From Anaerohalosphaera lusitana (GTDB taxonomy: Bacteria > Planctomycetota > Phycisphaerae > Sedimentisphaerales > Anaerohalosphaeraceae), in the NCBI RefSeq assembly GCF_002007645.1, contig NZ_CP019791.1:620001-684000 (forward strand): a stretch of DNA of 64,000 bases, in the 5' to 3' direction. How positions within the stretch are numbered: position 1 is the first letter of the stretch; the number at the start of each line of letters is the position of its first letter. The notes beneath the pieces were generated by a model. The model saw nothing but the letters and a program-made list of their open reading frames with translations, was not told the DNA's origin and ran no database searches. The position numbers were made by a program, and so were the translations under genes. Positions 19,223-27,975 of the stretch are shown in pieces.

Positions 19223-19243
19223 AGCAGTGAATGCTCACTGCGG
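19223..19243 (-). terminator. Hairpin ending the SRP RNA gene
   Basis: GCAGTGA and TCACTGC pair around a four-base loop and are followed by TTT on the minus strand, 13 bases beyond the SRP RNA 3' end, which itself runs into UUUUAUUUU. Confidence 0.55.
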
Positions 19244-19255
19244 ATCAAAATAAAA

Positions 19256-19355
19256 GGTGGCCGGGTTTGCCCTACACAACGAGACTAACGCTTATGGCTG
19301 CTCGGTTCCCCGCCTGACCAGGTTCACGCGCCCCGCTTGCAGGGGACCCGACCAT
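19256..19355 (-). ncRNA. ffs: Signal recognition particle RNA, small bacterial type
   Basis: About 100 nt. The minus strand carries the SRP apical core: CCTGGTCAGG, a GGAA tetraloop closed by CGG/CCG, then AGCAGCC, the 5S-like order of the Ffh-binding domain. The ends pair as a long helix: GGTCGGGT at the 5' side with ACCCGGCC at the 3' side, and CCCCTGC with GTAGGG. A U-rich tract follows. The tetraloop stem CGG-GGAA-CCG differs from the usual UCC-GGAA-GGA but keeps pairing. The RNA binds Ffh for cotranslational membrane targeting. Confidence 0.88.
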
Positions 19356-19531
19356 CAAATATATCGATCCAACCCGACGATAGTTCGAAAAACATGCGTT
19401 TTTGCGATTCGCCCGGGTTTATTGCGTCCATTATTCTGTTTTGACTGAGCTCCCTTTTCTGCTACGCCTTCATGCAGGGCAGGCAGTATAGCAGACACCA
19501 AAAAAATTTCCAGAAAAACCTTTTTATAATG

Positions 19532-19560
19532 TTAATTTCCACCGGCACGGGCCTTATAAT
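19532..19560 (+). promoter_or_regulatory. Candidate sigma-70 promoter for the ferredoxin gene
   Basis: A perfect TATAAT at 19555-19560, within CCTTATAAT, lies 60 bases before the ferredoxin ATG. A weak -35 (TTAATT, 19532-19537) stands 17 bases upstream. Confidence 0.4.
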
Positions 19561-19620
19561 ACCTCAAAAGATTGGAGCTTTTCAATTCTACTTTGGTTTA
19601 ATTTTCGAAAGGGGGCTTCT

Positions 19621-19803
19621 ATGAAAGTCAGAGTCGATGATAGTTGTACAGCATGTGGTCTTTGCGTAGACACCTGTCCGGAAGTGTTTCAAATGGGTGA
19701 TGAGTTTGCCGAGGTTATTGCCGATCCCGTCCCGCCCGAACATGAAGACTCCGCACAGCAGGCAGCGGATGAGTGTCCGGTAGATGCCATTCACGTCGAA
19801 TAG
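19621..19803 (+). CDS. Small 4Fe-4S ferredoxin
   Basis: A 60-residue cytoplasmic electron carrier with one cluster motif CTACGLCVDTCP and a distal CPVDA, the pattern of single 4Fe-4S ferredoxins of the Thermotoga/Desulfovibrio type. It is strongly acidic, as expected for a redox partner. GAAAGGGGG lies just before the ATG. It is monocistronic with its own terminator. Partner enzymes are not adjacent. Confidence 0.93.
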   Translation: MKVRVDDSCTACGLCVDTCPEVFQMGDEFAEVIADPVPPEHEDSAQQAADECPVDAIHVE

Positions 19804-19852
19804 ACGACCATACCTTTCTATATAAGAAGGTACTATACGGTACAGTTTCTCC

Positions 19853-19887
19853 AAGCCGTGCGATGTTTTTGCGCACGGCTTTTTTTG
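19853..19887 (+). terminator. Intrinsic terminator of the ferredoxin gene
   Basis: AAGCCGTGCG and CGCACGGCTT form a ten-base perfect stem followed by a run of T. Confidence 0.92.
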
Positions 19888-20100
19888 TTCTCAGGGCCGG
19901 TCACAGATGATTCTCCCAGCTATCGGCTATGCTGAATCGAGGTCCAATCGCGGTTAATTGGCCTGAAAACGCTGATTTAAAATCTTTCTTGCCCTGCGAA
20001 TTTGCTGGAAATGTTCTGTCATAACCTTTAAGCTGGCGGTTCGGTTTTTGCTAAAGAGAAAATCCTATACGGTAGCTAAAGTTTATGAAAGGTGTGCGAG

Positions 20101-21729
20101 ATGCAGAATACGTCCAGTAATGTCCCAAAACCAGCAAATGAACCGGTATTGAGTTACGCTCCCGGTACTCCCGAGCGAGATCTGCTCAAAGAAGAACTGA
20201 ACAGGCTCGAAAGCGAAGTCATCGAGATACCGCTTATAATTGGCGGCAAAGAGATCAAGACCGGAAACACCGGCAAATGCATCCAGCCTCATGATCACCA
20301 GAAGGTTCTTGCGACTTTTCACAAGGCCAGCGAAGCAGAAGTAGAGCTCGCGATCGAAGCGTCCCTGAAAGCCAAGGATCAGTGGGAAGCACTGCCGTAT
20401 CAGCAGCGTGCGAACATTTTCCTAAAGGCCGCCGAGCTGCTCAGCAAAAAATACCGCTATACTCTCAACGCTGCCACGATGCTCAACCAGGGCAAGAACG
20501 CCTACCAGGCCGAGATCGACAGCGCGTGCGAACTGATCGACTTCCTGCGTTTCAATGCATACTACATGCAGCAGATGTACAAGATCCAGCCGGACCACTG
20601 CCCAACAGGCATCCTCAACAGCATCGAGTATCGTCCGCTGGAAGGTTTCATATTTGCGGTAACCCCGTTTAATTTCACCGCTATCGGCGGAAACCTGCCG
20701 ACATCACCGGCCATGATGGGTAACACCGTACTCTGGAAACCCGCATCGACGGCTGTTTACTCGGCATATTTCTTCATGAAGATCCTCCAGGAAGCCGGTG
20801 TTCCCGACGGCGTTATCAACTTCATCCCCGGCTCCGGCAGAGAAGTCGGCGATCCGGTACTGCGTTCGCCTGACTTTGCAGGCATCCACTTCACCGGCTC
20901 CACTCCCGTGTTCCAGAACATGTGGAAGACCATCGGCAACAACATCGCCAGCTACAAGAGCTACCCGCGTATCGTCGGCGAAACCGGCGGCAAGGACTTC
21001 ATGGTAGTTCACAACTCAGCCGACATCGACGCCGCAGCGGCGGCCATCGTTCGCGGTGCATACGAATACCAGGGTCAGAAATGCTCCGCTCTTTCACGCA
21101 TGTACGTGCCCAAGAGTATCTGGCCTGAACTGAAGGAAAAGGTCTTCACACACGTCAAGTCGATCAAAATGGGGCCGCCTCAGGACTTCAGCAACTTCTT
21201 CAACGCGATGATCGACAAGGCCGCATTTGATACATGCAAGGGCTTCATCGACCGCGCCAACGAAGCCAAGGACGCCGAGGTCATCATCGGCGGCAAGTGC
21301 GATGATTCTGTCGGCTACTTCATCGAGCCCACCATCATCGAGACCGACAACCCGCAGTATGAATCAATGGTCGAAGAGATCTTTGCGCCTGTCCTGACCG
21401 TCTTCCCCTATGACGATGCGGACTTTGAAAAGACCCTCGAACTGTGCAACCAGACCAGCATGTACGGCCTGACCGGCTGCATATTCGCCCAGGACCGCTA
21501 CGCTGTTCAGAAAGCACACGATGTGCTGCGTCACTCTGCGGGCAATTTCTACATCAACGACAAGCCCACCGGAGCTGTCGTCGGTCAGCAGCCCTTCGGC
21601 GGTGGCCGCGGTTCAGGTACGAACGACAAGGCAGGAAGCATGTTCAACCTTATGCGTTGGATATCCGTTCGAACCGTCAAGGAAAACTACAATCCGCCGA
21701 TCGACTACCGCTACCCGTTCATGGGCTAG
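20101..21729 (+). CDS. pruA: L-glutamate gamma-semialdehyde (1-pyrroline-5-carboxylate) dehydrogenase
   Basis: Oxidises glutamate semialdehyde to glutamate with NAD, the second step of proline breakdown. The aldehyde dehydrogenase fold is complete: TPFNFTAIGGN, FTGSTPVF, the general base Glu in VGETGGKDF, and the nucleophile Cys in GQKCSALSR near residue 328. The stand-alone form of 542 residues lacks the PutA proline dehydrogenase domain, which is not in the window. The ATG at 20101 is preferred over a GTG at 20092 because GAAAGG is correctly spaced from it. Its terminator has been split by an insertion sequence. Confidence 0.95.
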   Translation: MQNTSSNVPKPANEPVLSYAPGTPERDLLKEELNRLESEVIEIPLIIGGKEIKTGNTGKCIQPHDHQKVLATFHKASEAEVELAIEASLKAKDQWEALPYQQRANIFLKAAELLSKKYRYTLNAATMLNQGKNAYQAEIDSACELIDFLRFNAYYMQQMYKIQPDHCPTGILNSIEYRPLEGFIFAVTPFNFTAIGGNLPTSPAMMGNTVLWKPASTAVYSAYFFMKILQEAGVPDGVINFIPGSGREVGDPVLRSPDFAGIHFTGSTPVFQNMWKTIGNNIASYKSYPRIVGETGGKDFMVVHNSADIDAAAAAIVRGAYEYQGQKCSALSRMYVPKSIWPELKEKVFTHVKSIKMGPPQDFSNFFNAMIDKAAFDTCKGFIDRANEAKDAEVIIGGKCDDSVGYFIEPTIIETDNPQYESMVEEIFAPVLTVFPYDDADFEKTLELCNQTSMYGLTGCIFAQDRYAVQKAHDVLRHSAGNFYINDKPTGAVVGQQPFGGGRGSGTNDKAGSMFNLMRWISVRTVKENYNPPIDYRYPFMG

Positions 21730-21778
21730 TATGATCATTCTAGATCAATTAACAGAAGGGCCGGCTCATTTTTCAGGG

Positions 21779-21788
21779 GGGTGCATCA
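21779..21788 (+). repeat. Left terminal inverted repeat of the ISKra4-type element
   Basis: GGGTGCATCA, the exact reverse complement of 23131-23140; preceded by one copy of TTTCAGGG. Confidence 0.9.
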
Positions 21789-21794
21789 CAATAT

Positions 21795-23062
21795 TTAGGC
21801 ACAGTCTTTTATAGCATATTCCCATAAATCGCTGTGCAGTGCGGTTCTGACTTCCAGCATAGCGGATGCTCCTTGTCGGCTCCACCGCATCCCTGAGCTC
21901 TTCAGGCGGGCCTGCACAACGGTTTTGCATGAACTTTCTATCGGTCCGCTGTCCACGCGAAGCCCCATAGCCAGCAATTTCGGATAGTCGATCCGCTCAA
22001 TCCGCCGAGACAGGAAGTTGATCAGCTTCGACAAGGCCTCGGCGTCTTCGCTGCTCGCAACCCGGCTTTTGCTGATTCGCAAGCTCCTGATCAGTTTTTT
22101 GGGCCCCTTATCTCGAAGTACATGACAGTATTTGCTTCGCCAGCGATTGCTCCTCTTCGAATTTTCACCGTAAAGCAAACTGGCACACTCGCCAATGTGC
22201 TGACAGCAGTGCCAGTAATCAACTACTTGTTTTGCATTAGGAAGATTGCTTTTTATATGCCTGTGAAAACCTTCCGCACCGTCCATTAAAAACGTCATGT
22301 CTTTGGCTTTCGATGCTCCAATCCGAATCGCCTCACGACGGGCAAGAGAGCCGAACTGCTTGATCGGACCGAGCACAGCACGATGGCTGACCTTACTACA
22401 GGCGTCATCCTCGTAACGCAGAAGTTTGACTTCCTTCCACCCTTCACGACGTACGTTTATCAACACTCCGTCGGCATAGCCATACAGCTTACTGCCGGCA
22501 ATTTCGTCCCACTTCCGGTCGTCGCTGCTGCAATCACGGTTTTGTCTGATAGAGCCTGAAACCGCCAATATCCGCCTTCTCAGCGATTCGTGAGATATAT
22601 GAATACTGAAGTCTTGACGCAAAAATCGGCTAACCTCTTTATAAGGGCCACTTGCCGTATGACGCAATACCAGCTCGTTGGCGATCCGGCTGTATTTGCG
22701 GCCGCTGCTGACAAGATTGCTGATCGGCTTGCTGCTGCCGCAACTGCAATGATAATAAGTGCCGGTAAGACTTATATTGCCACGCTTGGTGATGAACTCG
22801 TAGGATTTGCTGCCCTTGTGTCTCATTTTTTTTTACACTTGCCGCAACGCCGGTAGTCCGAATCAGTCTGGGATTTTTCCAATGCCGTCTGGATAGCCTT
22901 TCGCTGCACATCCTTGAGTAAAGGCTCAAGCGTTCTGACGATCTGATCATCGCTGACATCCAGCAACGTCCCATTAGCCGCGGAATCGAGCTCGTCGTGG
23001 AGCTCCTGGCAACCCTTGCGAAATTCGGCAACCGCTTCTTCAATCCAATCCTGCTGTGACAT
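21795..23062 (-). CDS. ISKra4-family transposase, made by -1 frameshift from two frames
   Basis: DDE transposase predicted to be translated as one 422-residue protein. The first frame (23062-22823, 79 residues) ends CGKCKKK then stop; the second (to 21795, 343 residues) begins at the last A of a run of nine A (22834-22826), so a -1 slip on A-AAA-AAA joins them. The fused sequence rebuilds a zinc ribbon, CGKC before the slip and YHCSCG after it, as in other ISKra4 transposases. Acidic catalytic candidates are the Asp in YADGV, the Asp in LMDGAEGF and the Glu in GPIESSCK. Transcriptional slippage on the A run is the alternative mechanism. Confidence 0.88.
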
Positions 23063-23130
23063 GATATACCTCGAAAAATAACCTTTTCTCTAAGTTATAC
23101 CATATCCAAAATGTTCGCGCCACCTTTTTT

Positions 23131-23140
23131 TGATGCACCC
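23131..23140 (-). repeat. Right terminal inverted repeat of the ISKra4-type element
   Basis: TGATGCACCC on the plus strand, reverse complement of the left end; followed by the second copy of TTTCAGGG. Confidence 0.9.
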
Positions 23141-23507
23141 TTTCAGGGTCGGCCCTTTTTTTGTGCTAAAAATTGCATGACCGATTCCTTATAATGTACG
23201 TGGGTGTACGTGGGCATTTGGGGCGGATCCCGCTGCACGGAAGTGAAATCTTTTTTGTGGGAGTTTTTCAATGTCTCGATTTTCGATCATGACCCTTTCG
23301 ACGGTTATTATTGCAATTATTCTTTCCGCATCCCCGGCTCATGCTGCCATGCAGGAAGAGTTCATAATGTGGTACGACAAACCTGCGGACGATTACGGCT
23401 TCAAGAGCCCCCTTCGCTGCTGGGAAGTTGAGAACCCAAACCGAACTCACAAGCCCAATCCTGACCAGGCGTGGGAAAAATACGCACTTCCGCTGGGCAA
23501 CGGCTTA

Positions 23508-23518
23508 TACGCATTGTG
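23508..23518 (+). repeat. Left terminal inverted repeat of the IS630-type element
   Basis: TACGCATTGTG, the exact reverse complement of 24653-24663. Confidence 0.88.
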
Positions 23519-23602
23519 AAATTTTTTCGCGCGCCACGGTTTTAGACTTGCGCCATCGCTAATGATGTGTCATAATTCCTAAAAAATGAAAGGAAATATG
23601 GC

Positions 23603-24651
23603 ATGCACATCAGTGAGATCAAGTACGGTGACCTGCAAAAGTTAAAAGAAAAAGCTCGGATTGAAACCAATGCAAAGCAGCGAGATCGATATCGGGTGGT
23701 AGCCCTGGCATTGGAGGGATGGCAAACAAAAGCGATCATGACAAAACTTGATCGCAGCAAAAACTTCGTTCAGCGATGGTGTTATTTCTACCGTGATGGC
23801 GGCATTGAGGCTATCGCACCAAAACGTCAAAGCGGCAGGCCTACAAAACTGCCACGCAAAAAAGAGCCTGAGTTGATCAAGCGAATTCAAGATGGACCAA
23901 CCGATTCAGACGGTGGTGTATGTGTGCTACGCGGCAGAGACATAAGACGGATTCTTGAAAGAGAATTTGGCGTAAAATATTCGCTCTTCGGCGTCTATGA
24001 TCTAATGCATAGATTGGGGCTTTCATGTCTAAAACCAAGGCCTAAGCACCGAAAGAACGATCCGGAAAAAATGCAGCAGTGGTTGGAGCAAGCCCCCTTT
24101 TTGTCCAAAAAGTCCGAACAGAAAACCCCGAAAAGAAAATTGAGATCTGGTTCCAGGACGAAGTGCGAATAGGCCAGCAAGGAACACTGACCAATGTTTG
24201 GGCTCCAAAAGGATCCAGGCCTACAGCAGTAAAGCAGACCGAGTATGATTGGGTATATATTTTTGGAGCTGTCAATCCTGTCAATGGCAAATCGTCGGCT
24301 GTGATTACTCCGACTGTTAACACTGATTATATGAATCACCACCTGAGATTTATAAGCGAGGAGGCAGGCAAAGATGTACATGTGGTTCTGGTTCTTGATC
24401 AGGCTGGTTGGCATATCGCTAAACAGTTGGTTGTGCCGAAGAATATCAGCCTGCTTCACCTGCCTGCATACAGTCCGGAATTGAATCCGATAGAACGTCT
24501 TTGGGCCTATATGAAGAGTCACTACTTGAGCAACCGCATTTACAAAAATTATGAGGAAATATTCAACGCAGGAACAGTTGCATGGAACAATATAACCTCA
24601 GAAATGTTCTGCTCAATATGCAATACTGAATGGATTAAGCATGAGAATTAA
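23603..24651 (+). CDS. IS630-family transposase, two frames joined by -1 frameshift
   Basis: DDE transposase of about 349 residues when the frames are joined. The first frame encodes N-terminal helix-turn-helix DNA-binding segments (about 30-135, including AKQRDRYRVVALALEGW) up to WLEQAP. The second frame continues LFVQKVRTENPEKKIEIWFQDE. The switch fits a -1 slip at CCCCCTTTTTG (24093-24103). Catalytic residues are the Asp in WFQDEVRIG, the Asp in LVLDQAGWH and the Glu in ELNPIERLW. AGGAAA precedes the ATG. Such splitting is common in this family and probably limits transposition. Confidence 0.88.
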
Positions 24652-24652
24652 T

Positions 24653-24663
24653 CACAATGCGTA
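24653..24663 (-). repeat. Right terminal inverted repeat of the IS630-type element
   Basis: CACAATGCGTA on the plus strand, reverse complement of the left end; the TA duplication follows at 24665-24666. Confidence 0.88.
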
Positions 24664-26892
24664 TTAATCGGCGCGATGGTCTACGGCGGTGTCTCTCTAG
24701 AACGCATCCAGCTCAACGAGCACAGCCTCTGGAGCGGCGGACCTGGTTCAGCAGGCTGGATGAAGGACCAGAACAAACACGACGCGCACGAACACCTTGA
24801 CGAAATCCGCAAGGCACTGCTGGCTGGCGACAAGCGAAAGGCGCAGCAGCTCAGCACCGAACATCTGCGAGGTCTCGGGCCTGACGACAGAAACGAAGCG
24901 GACAAGAATTTCGGCCGATACCAGACTTTCGGCGAACTGCACATCGATACCGGCCACGACAAAGAGAACGCCAAAAACTATCACCGCGAACTGAATCTCT
25001 CCACCGGTGTTCAGACGATCACTTATGACCTTAACGGCACAAAGTTTACGCGTACAAGCTTCTGCTCCAATCCCGACCGCTGTCTGGTCCTGCATTTTGA
25101 TGCGGATAAGCTCGACAAGCAGAACATCGCCCTGAAATTTGCAACACCGCACGCGATCGAGACAACAGCACAGGACGGAGTCTTCATCGCAAACGGCAAG
25201 GTCGAAAACAACGGCCTCAAACTCGACGGGCGGATCGCAGTACTCAACGAAGGCGGCCAGGTCGACGTTACCAATGAAGGCATTAAAATCGCGAACGCGG
25301 ACACGGTCACCTTTATTATCGTCCTAGGCACCGACTACGCAAACAACTGGCCCGTATATCGCGGCGAGGATCCAAAGGCGGAAAACATCAGCCGACTGAA
25401 TGCCGCTGTCGCAAAAGGCTACGACCAACTGAAGACCGACCATATCGAGGACCACAGCTCGCTGCACGGCAGAGTCACCGTCGACCTTGGCACCACTCCC
25501 GAAGACGTGCGCAAACTTCCCACGGATGAACGTGTGAAGCTCAACAAACAGACGCCGGACCACGACCTCGAAGAACTGTATTTCCAGTTCGGCCGATACC
25601 TGCTGATCGCATCCTCGCGCCCCGGCGGTCTGCCTGCCAATCTGCAAGGTATATGGTGCAACGAGACCGTCCCAGCATGGAACAGCGACTATCATCTCAA
25701 CATCAATCTGCAGATGAACTACTGGCCCAGCGGTCCATGCAATCTCATCGAATGTCAAAAACCGCTGATCACCTACACCGACGCACTCCGCAAACCCGGC
25801 CAGGCAACCGCCCAAGCGTACTTCAACGCAGACGGCTGGACCGCAAATCTCTCCAGCAACCTCTGGGGCTACACCACACCCCATCCAGGCAAGAACCGTC
25901 CGCGGTACTGGGCCTTCTTCCCAATGGGCGGAGCATGGCTGACAACCCACGCATTCGAGCAGTACGCGTTCGGCATGGACGAAGATTACCTGCGGCAGAT
26001 CTCCTGGCCGATCATCGCAGGCACCGCGGATTTTCTCATGGACGCGCTCTACGAACTGCCCACCGGCGAACTCTCCAGCACCCCGAGCTGGTCGCCCGAA
26101 CATGGCCCGATCTCAAAAGGCACAACGTGCGACATCGCTATGGCGCGCGAGGCTCTCAAGGGCGCGATCATCGCTGCCGAAGTACTCAACGAGACCGGAC
26201 CGCGGGTGCAGCAATGGAAGCAGGCGATGGAAAAGCTCGTCCCGTACAAGATCGGTCAGCACGGCCAGCTCCAGGAATGGTACGAAGATATTGACAACCC
26301 AAAGGACAAACACCGCCACCTCAATCACCTGTTCGGCCTGCACCCCGGAACCCAGATCGATCCCGTACATACGCCCGAACTCGCGAAGGCCGCCAAAACA
26401 ACACTGACCCAGCGGGGCGACGGCGCTACAGGCTGGTCAATGGGCTGGAAGATCAACTTCTGGGCAAGAGTCCATGACGGCGATCATGCTTATACGCTCA
26501 TTCGCAACCTGCTCAAACGCGGCACCAATCCAAATCTGCTGGACGTGCATCCGCCTTTCCAGATCGACGGCAACTTCGGCGGTACAGCAGGCTTTGCCGA
26601 AATGCTCATGCAGAGCAAATACCGTCGCGACGGCGGCGAGATCATGCTCCTGCCCGCACTGCCCAGCGCTTGGGCCGACGGCTCAGCCAAAGGACTGCGT
26701 GCCCGCGGCGGCTTCGTCGTAAGCGATCTGCAGTGGCAGGACAGCAAGCTCACCGCTGCAAGCGTCCTCAGTGAAAACGGCGGCGAACTGACCGTCAGAT
26801 GTGCCGGCAAGAAATGGGACTTCAAAACCGAGCCCGGCAAAACTGTTGAAATACCGCTGGACTAAAAGGCCGGCATTAAATCGCAAACAGAA

Positions 26893-26928
26893 AGGGCCGG
26901 CTCATTAATATGGGTTGGCTCTTTTTTT
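26893..26928 (+). terminator. Intrinsic terminator of the GH95 gene
   Basis: AGGGCCGGCTCAT pairs, with several G-U pairs, to TGGGTTGGCTCT, followed by seven T. Its left arm shares the 15 bases AAGGGCCGGCTCATT with the pruA terminator. Confidence 0.8.
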
Positions 26929-26945
26929 GTTCACTGTGCCGAAGC

Positions 26946-27899
26946 TCACAGCAGCCACTTCTGCCCCAGCGCCACCCATGCAGGTATCGTCGCAAAGCCC
27001 AGCAGCGTCGTCGTCGCGATTATCACAAGAGCGGTCACCGGCTCACCCTTGTAATGCCGTGACAGCACCAGCGTAAACATCGCTGCAGGCATCGCGGCCT
27101 GCACGATCAGTATCTCGCGTGTCTGCACATGTCCCGCCGCAAAGCTCGCAACCGTCAGCACCAGCAGCGGCATCACCGCAAGCCGAATGATCGACCCCGC
27201 CACTGCCGTCTTCAACAGCGACCGATCCGTGAACCGCACATGCTGCAGCCGCTCGGCCAGCGTAGAACCCGAGATCAGCAGACCCAGCGGGATCGCCACC
27301 GCACCGGCAGACGAAAAAAACTTCTGCACCGGCACGGGCACCGGGTTAGCGTCGAACGCGTTCTTTATGAGCAGCGCCACTATCAGCGAAATCAGCGGCG
27401 GATTTATAATCTTCTTCCAGCAGTTACGATCGAACTTGCCGCTCAGCACTGTCACACCGACCGACCACAGACAAAGCTCAACGCCCGAGGTGAATATGAA
27501 CACAAGCCCCACCACCTGCTGCCCGAAAAGACTCCCGATAAGATACAGCGGGATGTACGCGTAATTGTGCATGCCCGAACATGTCGCGAAAGTGTGCCTC
27601 GTGCTCGGCTGATCACGAAAGACGAACCAGCCGACCGCAAGCGATATCATGATGCCCACCAGCGGCATCGCAAACCCCCACGCGAACAGCTCCGCGATCA
27701 GGCCCGCCGATGTATCCGTCGCCTCATCGGTTATCGACGCGAATATCAAACACGGTATGAACACGTTGATGATCAGCCGCAGCATCTGGTCCTCGCTGTT
27801 GCGGTTGAGCCATCTAAGTTTGTGCGCCGCCGCCCCCACGCCCAGCAGCATAATGATCGGTATCAGTGAATTTATAACAGCCGTAAAATACATATCCAT
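26946..27899 (-). CDS. AEC (auxin efflux carrier) family membrane transporter
   Basis: Integral membrane permease of about 317 residues with roughly ten hydrophobic segments in two halves, the AEC fold; bacterial members export or import small carboxylates and related compounds. Motifs such as FIPCLIFASI in the first half and PLGLLISGSTL in the second fit the family. The start is uncertain: the ATG at 27899 (MDMYFTAV) is chosen because the longer reading from 27920 begins inside the terminator of the upstream phosphatase gene; the ATG at 27893 is also possible. No clear ribosome-binding site. Substrate unknown. Confidence 0.8.
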   Translation of the reverse strand: MDMYFTAVINSLIPIIMLLGVGAAAHKLRWLNRNSEDQMLRLIINVFIPCLIFASITDEATDTSAGLIAELFAWGFAMPLVGIMISLAVGWFVFRDQPSTRHTFATCSGMHNYAYIPLYLIGSLFGQQVVGLVFIFTSGVELCLWSVGVTVLSGKFDRNCWKKIINPPLISLIVALLIKNAFDANPVPVPVQKFFSSAGAVAIPLGLLISGSTLAERLQHVRFTDRSLLKTAVAGSIIRLAVMPLLVLTVASFAAGHVQTREILIVQAAMPAAMFTLVLSRHYKGEPVTALVIIATTTLLGFATIPAWVALGQKWLL

Positions 27900-27902
27900 C
27901 CA

Positions 27903-27938
27903 TAAAAAAATGGGCAACACGTTATCCGTGCGCCCATT
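27903..27938 (-). terminator. Intrinsic terminator of the alkaline phosphatase gene
   Basis: AATGGGC with following ACACG and the matching CGTG plus GCCCATT form a near-perfect stem; on the minus strand it runs into seven T. It abuts the AEC transporter start. Confidence 0.85.
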
Positions 27939-27975
27939 GTATGCGATGCCGCTCTAATTGAAAGCTTAAACGCTC

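Larger units (their letters stand above)
21779..23140 (-). mobile_element. ISKra4-family insertion sequence
   Basis: 1362-bp element bounded by identical 10-base terminal inverted repeats GGGTGCATCA and flanked by a perfect 8-base direct repeat TTTCAGGG (21771-21778 and 23141-23148), a target duplication. It encodes one transposase in two overlapping frames on the minus strand and nothing else. Intact ends, duplication and frames suggest recent insertion. Confidence 0.92.
21756..23162 (+). terminator. pruA terminator split by the ISKra4-type element
   Basis: The left arm AAGGGCCG (21756-21763) and right arm CGGCCCTT (23150-23157, then a T run) would pair with a short loop if the element and one copy of the 8-base duplication were removed. 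With the element in place the arms are about 1.4 kb apart, so pruA transcription may read on into the element. Confidence 0.75.
23508..24664 (+). mobile_element. IS630-family insertion sequence
   Basis: 1157-bp element with terminal inverted repeats TACGCATTGTG (23508-23518) and CACAATGCGTA (24653-24663), flanked by a TA duplication (23506-23507 and 24665-24666), the hallmark of IS630/Tc1-type insertion. The outermost base at the right end makes the ends asymmetric by one. It carries only the transposase and interrupts the GH95 gene inside the codons for LGNG-L-I-GAMV. Confidence 0.92.
23271..26865 (+). pseudogene. GH95 alpha-L-fucosidase gene interrupted by an IS630-type element
   Basis: Secreted fucosidase-family enzyme that would hydrolyse alpha-L-fucosyl (or related galactosyl) linkages. 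The first exonic piece (23271-23507) encodes a signal peptide and 79 residues ending LPLGNGL. The second (24667-26865) resumes IGAMVYGGV and runs 732 residues. Joining them with one TA copy gives an uninterrupted 811-residue frame, so no other damage has accumulated. Family motifs are intact: NINLQMNYW with the two active-site Asn, EWYEDI with the catalytic Glu, and DGNFGG. The first piece has CCTTATAAT upstream. The 3' piece has an ATG at 24676 but no good ribosome-binding site and no signal peptide, so function is probably lost. Confidence 0.9.

Noticed and set aside
24676-26865. The 3' GH95 piece as an independent gene
   Set aside because: It lacks the signal peptide and the conserved LPLGNG start, has no good ribosome-binding site, and joins exactly in frame with the upstream piece once the IS is removed.
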